In this document: positions 7,975 through 16,879 of the stretch, piece after piece
How the letters are laid out: each line of letters opens with the position of its first letter
Position numbering within the stretch: the first letter of the stretch is position 1
Assembly (NCBI GenBank): GCA_022799495.1
Contig: JAAWON010000010.1
Span: 1 to 40,981, forward strand
Source: Erysipelotrichaceae bacterium
GTDB taxonomy: Bacteria; Bacillota_I; Bacilli_A; Erysipelotrichales; Erysipelotrichaceae
Length of the DNA stretch: 40,981 nucleotides
Direction of reading: 5' to 3'
Made by a program: the position numbers and the translations under genes
Notes under the pieces: model-generated
Told to the model about the DNA's origin: nothing
The model's database searches: none
Seen by the model: the letters and a program-made list of their open reading frames with translations, nothing else

Positions 7975-8937
7975 ATGAAGCGTATGTTAAAAACAGTAAC
8001 CGGCTTACTGATCTTTGCGCTAATTGCGGCAGTGGTATTCTTTTATTCCATTTTTGTATCCGTCGAGCGACTAACTGTTGATTACAATACCATCACTTCT
8101 TCAAAAATCCCCTTAGCCATGGAGGATGTCAAAATCGCCTTTATCAGTGATCTTCAATATAACCGTTTTATGGATAAAGAGCGCTTAAGTGCTATGGTCA
8201 AAACCATCAATGAAGTTAAGCCCGATATTGTAATCTTTGGTGGTGATATTTTTGATCTCCCCCTCACCTATGTGCCCAATGATGCGACCAAGCAGGAAGT
8301 TTCGCAGTTATTAAAGCAAATTGAAGCGCCGCTTGGAAAATTCGCCGTGCTGGGGGAACAGGATAATGTAGATGAGGGCGTTCGTTCCATGGTTGTAGAT
8401 GCGCTGATGGACAGTGATTTTGAATTATTAAATAATACGGCGAAGCGACTGCGCAATGGTACGGATGATTCCATTACTCTCATTGGTGTGGATAGTTTAA
8501 TCAACGGTACACCAGATTTCAATCTTGCCTTTGCAAATGCTCCAGAAGAACAATTTCGCATTTTAGTAACCCATTGCCCAGATCTTGTGCAAGCAGAAGG
8601 ATTCGCAAGTAATCGGGTTGATCTTATGTTAGCGGGACATTCTCATGCGGCGCAAATTTATATTCCCTTGATTGGCTCATTATCCAGTGATGAGGGGGCA
8701 ACGCTGTATAATCATGGTAAGCATCGCATCGACCATATGATTTTACATATTACCAATGGCATGGGAACAACAACTATGGATATGCGTCTGTTTTCCCCAC
8801 CACAAATGATTGTTTATCGTTTAAAACATGAACAGGGCACTTCTTCCTCCTCATCCCCAGATACACCAATCAATGAACAGGAACAACAGGAAAATACAGA
8901 TCCCAATATCGAACAGGAAGCGGATTCACAAACATGA
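7975..8937 (+). CDS. Membrane-anchored calcineurin-like phosphoesterase with altered metal motifs
   Basis: Resembles the YkuE/YaeI branch of metallophosphoesterases: an N-terminal membrane anchor at residues 8-30, then an extracytoplasmic catalytic fold. Motif I reads D59-L-Q61 where D-x-H is usual, motif II is G90-D91, motif III reads GEQD (127-130) where GNHD/E is usual, and motif IV (H200) and GHSH (221-224) are intact. Two canonical metal or catalytic histidines and the Asn are thus replaced. The C-terminal tail (about 285-320) is Ser, Gln and Glu rich and probably disordered. Start: AAGGTGGTG is 6-8 bases upstream. Fold assignment is strong; activity is uncertain. Confidence 0.8.
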   Translation: MKRMLKTVTGLLIFALIAAVVFFYSIFVSVERLTVDYNTITSSKIPLAMEDVKIAFISDLQYNRFMDKERLSAMVKTINEVKPDIVIFGGDIFDLPLTYVPNDATKQEVSQLLKQIEAPLGKFAVLGEQDNVDEGVRSMVVDALMDSDFELLNNTAKRLRNGTDDSITLIGVDSLINGTPDFNLAFANAPEEQFRILVTHCPDLVQAEGFASNRVDLMLAGHSHAAQIYIPLIGSLSSDEGATLYNHGKHRIDHMILHITNGMGTTTMDMRLFSPPQMIVYRLKHEQGTSSSSSPDTPINEQEQQENTDPNIEQEADSQT

Positions 8938-8949
8938 ACCCGCTTTTTT
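8918..8949 (+). terminator. Terminator overlapping the phosphoesterase stop
   Basis: AAGCGG-A-TTCA pairs with TGAA-C-CCGCTT (one mismatch) and is followed by TTTTTT. The stem contains the stop codon. Confidence 0.85.
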
Positions 8950-8994
8950 CATAGATTTCTATTTTTTTGTTCTTTTATTAACTTTGACATATTA

Positions 8995-9035
8995 AAATGC
9001 ACCGCCTTCATTTGTATCCAATTTGGGGTGCATTT
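8995..9035 (-). terminator. Terminator of pheST
   Basis: On the minus strand AAATGCACC pairs with GGTGCATTTT over a long (about 22-base) spacer and runs into TTTTAAT. It lies about 27 bases beyond the pheT stop. The large loop makes it less certain. Confidence 0.55.
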
Positions 9036-9061
9036 CATTCAGTCGCATATTATTATTCTAT

Positions 9062-11470
9062 TTATGCACGTAATTGAGCATGAAGTTCATTTTCCAAAGC
9101 TGACAAGATTGCTTCACGCAATGTGCTGATTTCCTGCTCACTCAGTGTATGTGTAGTGGAGCGAAATGTGATGGACAATGCGATTGATTGATAGCCTTGT
9201 TCTACATGTGCTCCGCGATATACATCAAATACTTCAATTTGTTCAATCACCTGTTCTTTACCCAGTTTGCCATGCTTCTCAATACAAGAAACGATCGCTC
9301 CTACCGGCAGTTGTTCATCCACCACAAAGGCAAGATCCTGATTCACACTTGGATATTTGCTTGTCGCCGCAAATTTTACTTTTGCGGCCTTATTATGAAG
9401 CAATACCTCCAAATTCAATTCAGCCATGACAACCTCATCACTAACCCCATAACGCTTTGCCATTTGCGGATGAATCGTTCCAAATATACCTGCAAGTTCT
9501 TTGCCAAGATACAGACATGCCGATTGATAAGGATGGAAGGCCTTAGTATCCAATGTGTTCTCCTTGATTTGAATCCGTTTTCCTTCAAAACCAAGCCGCG
9601 CCAACAATGCCTCCAATATACCTTTCAAAGAATAGAAATCATCCTTGATTTCAATTTTTTGCCACCGACTTTTCTGCAAGAAGCCACTTGCCGCAATAGC
9701 CAGACGCTCTTCCATATGCCCCTTTGCATAAACACTGGATAGTTCAAAGAACGCGACATCTTTCATTGCACGATTTTGATTATACGCTACACTTCCCAAT
9801 AAGGATGGTAAGATCGAAGTGCGAATCATACTGCGTTCCTCACTCATTGGCGCAGCCAACGCAATCGGCTCTAAAAGCGGCATAATCGCATCGCCCAATA
9901 AATCCTGACTGATCAAGGTATAAGTAATTGCTTCCTGATAACCGCTATAACGCAGACAGTCACGAACTCGCCGCCGCATTTGTTGCCGCTGATCCAATGT
10001 TCCCATTGTCGCAGGCATAGTAGGCAGAGTAGAAGCCAAACGATCATAGCCTAAAATACGAATCACTTCTTCCGCAATATCTGCTTCAATGCGTAAGTCC
10101 TGACGATAACTTGGAATCTGTAATTCAATTTCATTATCACTTTGAACCGGTTGTAAATGCAGACGCTCACAGACATCCATCACCTCTGTCATCGTAAAAT
10201 CAGTTCCCAATAAGTGATTGATGCCATCTAAAGTAACTTTCATGGAATATGGTACATAATTTGCATCCCCATACACAACGGTTTCCTCTAAATCGGCAGC
10301 CTGTGCGTATTCACACAGTAAAGCAACCGCACGATCCATTGCCTTATAGGTTGCCATTGGCTCGATGCCTCTTTGATAACGTATACTTGCATCGGTATTC
10401 AAATTCAAACGACGCGCAGTATTACGAATAGAAACATGATCAAATATCGCCGCTTCCAATACAATGGCAGTGGTATTCATTTCAATCTTAGAATCATTGC
10501 CCCCCATGATTCCGGCAATTCCAATTGGTTTGCCCTGATTGGTAATCATGATATCATCTTCACGGATCTCATACTCCACGCCATCTAATGCTGTATAGAC
10601 ACCGTTCAAATGATCCTTTACCGTTATTTCCATTGAAGGCAACGCATCTTTATCATAGAAATGCATTGGTTGACCGGTTTCCAACATAACAATATTTGAG
10701 ATATCTACAACGTTATTGATTGATTTCACACCTGCCGCTGCCAATCGTTCTTGCATCCATTTCGGACTTTCCTGCACAACCACATGATGAATTACCTTTC
10801 CCATAAATAATGGACATTTTGCTGTTTCACTGGTAAGGCGCAAGCTTGCCGAACGATGATATTGCTTCGCTGCTCCCTCACAATCGGGCAAGTGCACCGG
10901 CCGATTCAAGATCGCTCCCACCTCTAAGGCCATAGCCCATGCGGCCATACAATCACTACGATTTGGAGTAAGTCCAACATCCAGAATTTCATCGTCTAAA
11001 CCTAAATACCCAAGCGGATCCTCATGCCCCACCGGCGCATCCTGTGCCAATACTTCGATACCGTTTTTACTTTCTTCACTTAATGAATGCGGATCCACTC
11101 CCAATTCCAATAAAGAACAGATCATGCCATTGGATGCTTCGCCGCGAATAACACCTGCTTTTATCTCACCACCCGGCAACTGTGCGCCTACTTGAGCAAC
11201 GATCACTTTCTGACCAGCCGCCACATTTGGAGCACCGCAGACAATTTGTTCCACACGTTGGCCTAAATTCACTTGACAGACATGCAAATGATCACTATTG
11301 GGATGATCCACACAATCAATGACCTCACCGATGATCAACTTCGTACCCTGACTACGCAAATGGATTCCTTCCACTTCTAATCCCGCATCGGTTATTTTCG
11401 TTGCGATGGTTTGCATATCCAAATCGCTGATATCCATATATTGACTAAGCCATTTTCTGCTAATTAACAT
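9062..11470 (-). CDS. pheT: Phenylalanyl-tRNA synthetase beta subunit
   Basis: Large subunit of the heterotetrameric PheRS; supports tRNA recognition and editing. In order: an EMAP-like tRNA-binding domain at about residues 40-150 (GEVIDCVDHPNSDHLHVCQVN), B3/B4 editing region, B5 domain around 400-470, catalytic-like core, and a C-terminal anticodon-binding ferredoxin-like domain (about 710-802). At 802 residues it is full length. It lies 11 bases after pheS on the same transcript, under the Phe T-box. Confidence 0.97.
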   Translation of the reverse strand: MLISRKWLSQYMDISDLDMQTIATKITDAGLEVEGIHLRSQGTKLIIGEVIDCVDHPNSDHLHVCQVNLGQRVEQIVCGAPNVAAGQKVIVAQVGAQLPGGEIKAGVIRGEASNGMICSLLELGVDPHSLSEESKNGIEVLAQDAPVGHEDPLGYLGLDDEILDVGLTPNRSDCMAAWAMALEVGAILNRPVHLPDCEGAAKQYHRSASLRLTSETAKCPLFMGKVIHHVVVQESPKWMQERLAAAGVKSINNVVDISNIVMLETGQPMHFYDKDALPSMEITVKDHLNGVYTALDGVEYEIREDDIMITNQGKPIGIAGIMGGNDSKIEMNTTAIVLEAAIFDHVSIRNTARRLNLNTDASIRYQRGIEPMATYKAMDRAVALLCEYAQAADLEETVVYGDANYVPYSMKVTLDGINHLLGTDFTMTEVMDVCERLHLQPVQSDNEIELQIPSYRQDLRIEADIAEEVIRILGYDRLASTLPTMPATMGTLDQRQQMRRRVRDCLRYSGYQEAITYTLISQDLLGDAIMPLLEPIALAAPMSEERSMIRTSILPSLLGSVAYNQNRAMKDVAFFELSSVYAKGHMEERLAIAASGFLQKSRWQKIEIKDDFYSLKGILEALLARLGFEGKRIQIKENTLDTKAFHPYQSACLYLGKELAGIFGTIHPQMAKRYGVSDEVVMAELNLEVLLHNKAAKVKFAATSKYPSVNQDLAFVVDEQLPVGAIVSCIEKHGKLGKEQVIEQIEVFDVYRGAHVEQGYQSIALSITFRSTTHTLSEQEISTLREAILSALENELHAQLRA

Positions 11471-11481
11471 AACTCGACCTC

Positions 11482-12522
11482 CTATTCAAAGCGCTTGAAC
11501 GTCTTTAAGAAACGCAGATCGTTCGTATAGAAAGCGCGAATATCATCAATGCCATACTTTAACATCGCAATGCGCTCAATTCCAACACCAAACGCAAACC
11601 CACTGCACTGCTTTGGATCAAAGCCTGCCATACGCAAAACATTGGGATGCACCATGCCGGCACCCAAGATCTCAATCCAACCCGTGCCCTTGCAAACTGA
11701 GCAGCCTTTGCCACCACAGATATGGCAAGACACATCCACCTCGACACTAGGCTCTGTAAATTGGAAATAACTGGGGCGAAAACGAATGACCCGTTCTTCA
11801 CCAAACATCTTTTTAGCCAGAAACAACAAGGTTCCCTTTAAATCGGACAAACGGATGTCATGACCAACCACAAGCCCTTCACACTGCATGAACTGATGGG
11901 AATGGGTCGCATCATCGTCATCGCGGCGATATACTTTACCCGGGCAAATTACCTTTATAATCTCTTTTCCCTCTTTATGATACTGCTCCAACTGACGCAT
12001 TTGAACCGCCGTAGTATGTGTGCGCAATAACTCCTCTACATTGATAAAAAAGGTATCTTGCATATCTCGCGCCGGATGATCTTTGGGAATATTCGCCCGC
12101 TCAAAGTTATACAGATCACACTCTACCTCCGGTCCCTCCGCAACACAATAACCCAAAGAGACAAAAACATCTTCCAATTCCTGTTGTACCAACATGAGCG
12201 GATGCAAATTACCGATCTGCGGTTGATAACCAGACAGCGTGATATCCAATCTTTCCTGCTTTAAACGCGCTGCTATTTCCTGTTCTTCCAAAACACTGCG
12301 GCGCTCCTCCAACAATGTGGAAAGCTCCTGTTTCACTTCATTCACTAAAGCTCCCAATTCCGCACGCTCTTCTTTGGCCAACTCCTTCATTGATTTCATT
12401 ATCTCTTGAATCGGTCCTTTTTTGCCAAGATAGAGAACACGCAACTGATTCAATTCCGCATTGTTATGGCAATCCTTAATTGCTTGAACAGCCGTTTCCT
12501 TCCATTCATTTAAATTCTTCAT
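11482..12522 (-). CDS. pheS: Phenylalanyl-tRNA synthetase alpha subunit
   Basis: Catalytic class II subunit of PheRS. An N-terminal coiled-coil for tRNA binding (about residues 1-90) is followed by the catalytic core with the motif 2 region ([17 protein letters not shown]) and the Firmicutes-type cysteine cluster C-x2-C-x4-C-x2-C ([12 protein letters not shown]). The C terminus holds [14 protein letters not shown], motif 3. Start: AGGAAG is 6 bases before the ATG at 12522; a TTG six bases upstream is rejected. It yields 346 residues, usual for the family. First gene after the T-box leader. Confidence 0.97.
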   Translation of the reverse strand: MKNLNEWKETAVQAIKDCHNNAELNQLRVLYLGKKGPIQEIMKSMKELAKEERAELGALVNEVKQELSTLLEERRSVLEEQEIAARLKQERLDITLSGYQPQIGNLHPLMLVQQELEDVFVSLGYCVAEGPEVECDLYNFERANIPKDHPARDMQDTFFINVEELLRTHTTAVQMRQLEQYHKEGKEIIKVICPGKVYRRDDDDATHSHQFMQCEGLVVGHDIRLSDLKGTLLFLAKKMFGEERVIRFRPSYFQFTEPSVEVDVSCHICGGKGCSVCKGTGWIEILGAGMVHPNVLRMAGFDPKQCSGFAFGVGIERIAMLKYGIDDIRAFYTNDLRFLKTFKRFE

Positions 12523-12559
12523 ACGCAACTTCCTTTCCTTCTAACGGGACGGATGATAC

Positions 12560-12786
12560 AAAAAAAGTGCCGTCTGTACAGGAACGCATCACTGCGCGGT
12601 ACCATCCTGTTTTGTCTGACGACACACTTAATTGCAAATCATGGATAACCGCCATGTACGGGAGATGATTGGTCTCACTCCCGGGTGAAATTCCGCACGG
12701 CCTTTTTCAAGATGACTTTCAGTCCATGATCATCTTTCCCTAACAAAAAGCAATCCGAGCGTACTGATCCCGTTCTTCGTTTTACA
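12560..12786 (-). promoter_or_regulatory. T-box riboswitch, phenylalanine type
   Basis: tRNA-sensing leader of pheST, read on the minus strand. The conserved T-box core GGATGGTACCGCGC is at 12594-12607. ACAGGA and TCCTGT flank it as the antiterminator stem. A competing stem using GTACCG with CGGCAC ends in seven T (12560-12566). In Stem I, GAA-T-TTC-A places TTC (Phe) at 12687-12689 as the specifier, next to a CGGG/CCCG helix and an opposite AGTA. Uncharged tRNA-Phe should favour read-through into pheS. Confidence 0.92.
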
Positions 12787-12792
12787 GGTGTT

Positions 12793-12821
12793 AGTATACA
12801 CGAAACCAATGTAAATTACAA
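12793..12821 (-). promoter_or_regulatory. SigA-type promoter of pheST leader
   Basis: Minus strand: -35 TTGTAA (12816-12821), 17-base spacer, -10 TATACT (12793-12798). Transcription would begin at about 12786, which fits the start of the T-box leader. Confidence 0.7.
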
Positions 12822-12830
12822 TCCCCTTCC

Positions 12831-13580
12831 TCAATAAATTATACAGTAGCGATACCAATCAAGCAAATGCTCACTATACAGAAATGCTGTGATCATGCCA
12901 AATGCCAAAAAAGGCGCAAAAGGAATCTTAGTATCATGCGTCGCTCGCTGTTTCATAAGCAGAAACAATGCGTATACACCACCGGATAAAAGCGCCAAAA
13001 CAAGCGCCATCCATATCCTTTCAGATAACCAAAAACCACCCAATGCAACGAGTTTGATATCTCCCCTACCAAAGCAGTCCCCCACCAGCATGCGTAAGCC
13101 TCGCATCAACAAAACCGGTAGTATCATATGAAAGAAGCGCTGGATCAATAACCAATCCTGATTCAGAAGGATATAAAATACAATCCAAATCCCCATTACC
13201 ACCAGCATTCCATCATAAATATACATCGTTTCCCAATCAATCAAGGCAATCGCAACCAATCCAAATAGAATGCATGCCGCGATCAAGCCAATCCAAACAC
13301 CATCCTGTAAAACACATGCCAATGTTATCCACCCTCCTGCTAATTCCATCCAAACATAACGCAAAGAAATTGGTTGATGACATATGCGACAACGACCACG
13401 CATCAACACCCAACTCACCAAAGGGATGAGTTCAAACCATGCGAGTGGGTGAGCACAATGTGGACAAACACTACGACTCCATACAAAATCCATATGCCTT
13501 ACCATGCGCCAAGCAAGCGCATTGACAAAACTACCCATGCAACATCCCAGTCCAAAACAAACCAAAAGTTGAACCTCCAT
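12831..13580 (-). CDS. Type IV prepilin peptidase (A24 family)
   Basis: Integral membrane aspartic peptidase (PilD/ComC type) that cleaves and may N-methylate prepilin-like proteins, including competence pseudopilins. Residues expected are present: N-terminal GSFVNALAWR, two zinc-type pairs CPHC and CRIC in the cytoplasmic loop, catalytic Asp in IDWE, and GRGDIKL with the second Asp. About seven membrane segments. Start: the ATG at 13580 is about 10 bases after AAAGGAAC and begins directly at the family N terminus; an upstream in-frame start at 13631 gives a polar, non-family extension. About 249 residues. No pilin genes lie in the window. Confidence 0.92.
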   Translation of the reverse strand: MEVQLLVCFGLGCCMGSFVNALAWRMVRHMDFVWSRSVCPHCAHPLAWFELIPLVSWVLMRGRCRICHQPISLRYVWMELAGGWITLACVLQDGVWIGLIAACILFGLVAIALIDWETMYIYDGMLVVMGIWIVFYILLNQDWLLIQRFFHMILPVLLMRGLRMLVGDCFGRGDIKLVALGGFWLSERIWMALVLALLSGGVYALFLLMKQRATHDTKIPFAPFLAFGMITAFLYSEHLLDWYRYCIIY

Positions 13581-13751
13581 TTTATCAAGTTCCTTTCTAC
13601 ATGGAACCCTTTGTTCAACTTCCGCAACCAACGATTAACATACACTTCGTTGCGCACTTTCATTCGCACCATTAAAATAATCCCGACCTAAAGCATAAAC
13701 GCATCTTCTCGATAAGATAACCTTTTTTATACGTTCAATTATGCGCTTCTT

Positions 13752-14501
13752 TTATTTCTGCCATCCCTTGCACATAAATTCATACATGCAAATCCCCGCA
13801 GCCACTGCAACATTCAGCGATTCAAACCCCTGCATCTCAATGCGCACTGTATCATCACAATTTGCCAATACAGCATCACTCACGCCATTCCCCTCATTAC
13901 CAAAAACAATGGCATGCTTATTGGCCGGTTTTACAATAGAAAGATCCTGTGCCTGACGCAGGGCAGTCGCATATAAAGTAAAACCTTGTCGCTTTAATTC
14001 CACAAGTGAATCATTCAAATTCCTTCGCCATATCGGAAGGTGAAATATAGCGCCTTGGGTCGAGCGTATCACCTTATCATTGTAGACATCTGCACAGCGT
14101 GGTGATAAAACAATGCCTTCATAGCCAAAGGAAAGGGCAGTACGAATTATGGTGCCTAAATTACCGGGATCCTGTACATCATCCAATAGAATGAGCCGAG
14201 ATAACGCTTGAGTAGGAAACGCAGGCATATCACAAACACCGATCACATCTTCTTTGGAAGAAAGCAGCGATAGTTTTTGCATAATCGCATCGCTAACTTC
14301 GTATTGTTCCATCATAGAAGCGAAAGCAAATTCCTTTGTCCCTTTGCGAACAATGATCGCACGCAAACACCCCGCTGCATCCGCCTCCTGCACCAAATGA
14401 TGTCCCTCCACCAAAAATTGTCCCATTTGATCCCGATGCTTTTTTTCTCGCAATCTCATCCATGCCTTCACCTTAGCATTGCTTAATGATGTAATTTCCA
14501 T
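13752..14501 (-). CDS. TrmH/SpoU family RNA 2'-O-methyltransferase
   Basis: Probable rRNA or tRNA ribose methyltransferase of the SPOUT class. An N-terminal substrate-binding part (LSNAKVKAWMRLREKKHR, FLVEGHHLVQEA) precedes the knotted SAM domain: motif 1 VQDPGNLGTIIRTALSFG, motif 2 IVFGNEGNGVSD, motif 3 ESLNVAVAAGICMYE. At 249 residues it is typical of the YsgA/RlmB-like group; in other Firmicutes such genes often precede pheS. Start: GGAAGGAG is about 7 bases before the ATG at 14501. The target nucleotide cannot be predicted. Confidence 0.93.
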   Translation of the reverse strand: MEITSLSNAKVKAWMRLREKKHRDQMGQFLVEGHHLVQEADAAGCLRAIIVRKGTKEFAFASMMEQYEVSDAIMQKLSLLSSKEDVIGVCDMPAFPTQALSRLILLDDVQDPGNLGTIIRTALSFGYEGIVLSPRCADVYNDKVIRSTQGAIFHLPIWRRNLNDSLVELKRQGFTLYATALRQAQDLSIVKPANKHAIVFGNEGNGVSDAVLANCDDTVRIEMQGFESLNVAVAAGICMYEFMCKGWQK

Positions 14502-14705
14502 TCTGCCACTCCTTCCCCTTATCCTGTCATATAAATAATTCAAATCTAATCAACTATCTCTTCATGGATCATCCATTTTATTTTGATGCTATGATCTCTT
14601 TCTTCCTACTCAATCACTATTTATCAACCACAACCAATGCACACAAATTACGAATCATATAACTGCCAAAGCATCCGTTACAAGCAACACAGATACATAT
14701 GTGAA

Positions 14706-14732
14706 AAAGACAGGAGCCATTTTTCCTGTCTT
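14706..14732 (-). terminator. Terminator of the rodZ-pgsA-cinA-recA operon
   Basis: AAGACAGGA / TCCTGTCTT, nine base pairs, then TTTTC on the minus strand. The stem overlaps the recA stop codon. Confidence 0.88.
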
Positions 14733-15804
14733 ATGCATTTACCTCACCGGTTTCCTCATTGATTGAAAGCGCGGTTGGATTTGGATGCATTTTCTGTTTC
14801 AATTTTTCGCCAACTTCCGCAAGCAACTCCGCGTTACCTTTCAAATACTGCTTGGCAGCCTCTTTTCCCTGGCCGATCTTATTTCCCTCATAGGAGAACC
14901 AAGCACCGCTCTTTTGAATGATATCGTGATCAACGCAAAGATCCAAAACCTCCGCTACATAGGAGATTCCCTCACCATACATAATCTCTACCTGAGCGCT
15001 ACGAAATGGCGGCGCAACCTTGTTTTTTACAATCTTTACATTAACCTTATTTCCGATGATCTCCGTGCCATTTTTAATGGCCTCGCTGCGCCGGATTTCT
15101 ACTCTGACGGAAGCATAGAATTTCAATGCGCGACCGCCCGGAGTCGTCTCGGGATTTCCAAACATTACACCAATCTTTTCACGCAACTGATTGATGAAAA
15201 TAGCTGTACATTCGCTACGGTTCATAACTCCGCTCAGTTTGCGCATTGCCTTTGACATCAGGCGAGCCTGTAAGCCGACCTGTGAATCACCAATCTCACC
15301 GTCCAACTCTGCCTGTGGGACCAAGGCCGCAACACTGTCCACCACAACTAAATCAATCGCACCGCTTTTAATTAGCATCTCGGTAATCTCCAATGCCTGC
15401 TCACCACTATCCGGTTGTGATAAAATCAACTCATTTGTATCCACGCCCAAATGCTTCGCATAGATTGGATCAATCGCATTCTCCGCATCAATAAATGCGG
15501 CCCGACCGCCTTTTTTCTGTACTTCGGCAATCGCATGCAAAGCAAGCGTCGTCTTACCGCTGGATTCCGGTCCGTAAATCTCTATAATTCTGCCCTTAGG
15601 AAAGCCACCAATACCAAGTGCCTCATCAATCTTAATAGAACCGGAGGAGATCGCATCCACATCCACCGATGCGCGATCGCCCAATTTCATAATCGCACCT
15701 TTGCCGTATTGCTTCTCAATTTCCTTTAATGCCTTATCCAAGGCTTCATCTCTAACATCTGCCTTTTTATCAACCGTTTTTTTTAGTTTCTTTTCTGTTT
15801 CCAC
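14731..15804 (-). CDS. recA: Recombinase RecA
   Basis: ATP-dependent strand-exchange protein for homologous recombination and SOS induction. Walker A GPESSGKT is at residues 78-85; Walker B, loop L1 ([21 protein letters not shown]) and L2 ([22 protein letters not shown]) are intact. At 357 residues it is full length. It starts with GTG at 15804, directly adjoining the cinA stop (TAAGTG), with AAAGGTG as ribosome binding site. I see no LexA-type box directly upstream; the only promoter found is far upstream before rodZ. Confidence 0.98.
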   Translation of the reverse strand: METEKKLKKTVDKKADVRDEALDKALKEIEKQYGKGAIMKLGDRASVDVDAISSGSIKIDEALGIGGFPKGRIIEIYGPESSGKTTLALHAIAEVQKKGGRAAFIDAENAIDPIYAKHLGVDTNELILSQPDSGEQALEITEMLIKSGAIDLVVVDSVAALVPQAELDGEIGDSQVGLQARLMSKAMRKLSGVMNRSECTAIFINQLREKIGVMFGNPETTPGGRALKFYASVRVEIRRSEAIKNGTEIIGNKVNVKIVKNKVAPPFRSAQVEIMYGEGISYVAEVLDLCVDHDIIQKSGAWFSYEGNKIGQGKEAAKQYLKGNAELLAEVGEKLKQKMHPNPTALSINEETGEVNA

Positions 15805-16275
15805 TTATAGATCACCTTTTTCCTTCCATAGTGATTTGATTTCTTCACACATTCTCGCCACAGCCTGTGTACGCACTTCATTGCGTGTACCACTTAACTG
15901 TAAGTGATACGTTTTGATTCCCTGAGCATAAGCAATTGCACAATATACACAACCAGCCGGCTTCCCCTCCATTGTATCCGGTCCAGCATTCCCGCTAAAC
16001 GACACGCATAAATCGCAGTCCAGCAATTTCCGCGCGTGCTGTGCCATCGCCGCTGCACAAGGAGCACTTATTACTCCATAGGTATCAATCAAACTTTGAC
16101 TTACACCAACAACATGGACTTTCACCTCACTGTGATAAGCAACGATACCACCCTTTAATACAGCCGAGGCACCGCTGATGCTTGCCAACATCGAAGTAAA
16201 CAATCCTGCTGTCAAGCTTTCACAGCTACCGATCGTTAAACCCTTTTCTTTCAATAAGCGAAACAGTTCCTCCAT
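15805..16275 (-). CDS. cinA: CinA C-terminal domain protein, likely NMN amidohydrolase
   Basis: Consists only of the CinA C-terminal (PncC) domain, known in other bacteria as nicotinamide mononucleotide deamidase in pyridine nucleotide salvage. Visible motifs: TIGSCESLTAGLF, GGIVAYHSEVK, SFSGNAGPD. At 156 residues it lacks the N-terminal molybdopterin-binding-like domain of full CinA (about 410 residues). The start at 16275 is two bases after the pgsA stop; a longer reading frame upstream overlaps pgsA and is rejected. It lies in the conserved pgsA-cinA-recA order. Confidence 0.9.
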   Translation of the reverse strand: MEELFRLLKEKGLTIGSCESLTAGLFTSMLASISGASAVLKGGIVAYHSEVKVHVVGVSQSLIDTYGVISAPCAAAMAQHARKLLDCDLCVSFSGNAGPDTMEGKPAGCVYCAIAYAQGIKTYHLQLSGTRNEVRTQAVARMCEEIKSLWKEKGDL

Positions 16276-16277
16276 CG

Positions 16278-16877
16278 CTACATCGTCTCCATGATTACAT
16301 CTTTCAACTGCATGAAGTAGGAAACCCCGCTTATCACGGAAACACACATCGAAAACCACAACAACAGTTCGCCCATTGGAAAACGCCATAATTCAAATGG
16401 CAAATTGTTTAGCAGAATTACGATGATAGTGATCATCTGAGCCACTGTTTTTACCTTTCCCATAAAACCCGCTGCCACGACGATTCCCTTTTCTGAGGCA
16501 TTCATACGCATTCCGTCCACCATCGTATCACGCCAGATCATCACCATGACAGGCACTACTGCGGCCGCACCGCTTGCCGCAAACAGTACAAACATCGTAT
16601 TGACCAGCAGTTTATCCGCTATTGGATCCAAAAACTTTCCAAATGAGGTAATCAACTGGTATTTCCTTGCGATAAATCCATCCAAAAAATCAGTAAAGGA
16701 TGCGATCGCAAACAGAATCAATACGATGATATTGGTCACGCGCAGGGTCACAAAGCCGAAATCCAACTCCATCACCGCAATACCGAACTGCGCATATGGG
16801 AACAAATAAATCAATGCGATCAAAGGAACCAAACATATCCGAAATAACGACAGACGATTGGGTAAATTTATGTTCAT
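16278..16877 (-). CDS. pgsA: Phosphatidylglycerophosphate synthase
   Basis: Membrane CDP-alcohol phosphatidyltransferase forming phosphatidylglycerol phosphate from CDP-diacylglycerol and glycerol-3-phosphate. The D-x2-D-G-x2-A-R-x8-G-x3-D-x3-D motif is present (start TDFLDGFIARKY, then SFGKFLDPIADK). Four to six membrane segments are predicted. At 199 residues it has normal length. The start is two bases after the rodZ stop and the stop is two bases before cinA, so all are translationally coupled. Confidence 0.96.
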   Translation of the reverse strand: MNINLPNRLSLFRICLVPLIALIYLFPYAQFGIAVMELDFGFVTLRVTNIIVLILFAIASFTDFLDGFIARKYQLITSFGKFLDPIADKLLVNTMFVLFAASGAAAVVPVMVMIWRDTMVDGMRMNASEKGIVVAAGFMGKVKTVAQMITIIVILLNNLPFELWRFPMGELLLWFSMCVSVISGVSYFMQLKDVIMETM

Positions 16878-16879
16878 AA

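Noticed and set aside
9188-9742. Plus-strand frame of 184 codons inside pheT
   Set aside because: It is an antisense shadow of the conserved pheT C-terminal half, with no ribosome binding site.
14785-15255. Plus-strand frame of 156 codons opposite recA
   Set aside because: Antisense to a highly conserved gene; its composition reflects recA codon usage.
16275-16389. Longer N terminus for cinA
   Set aside because: The extension overlaps pgsA out of frame and does not resemble the family; the ATG at 16275 begins at the known domain start.
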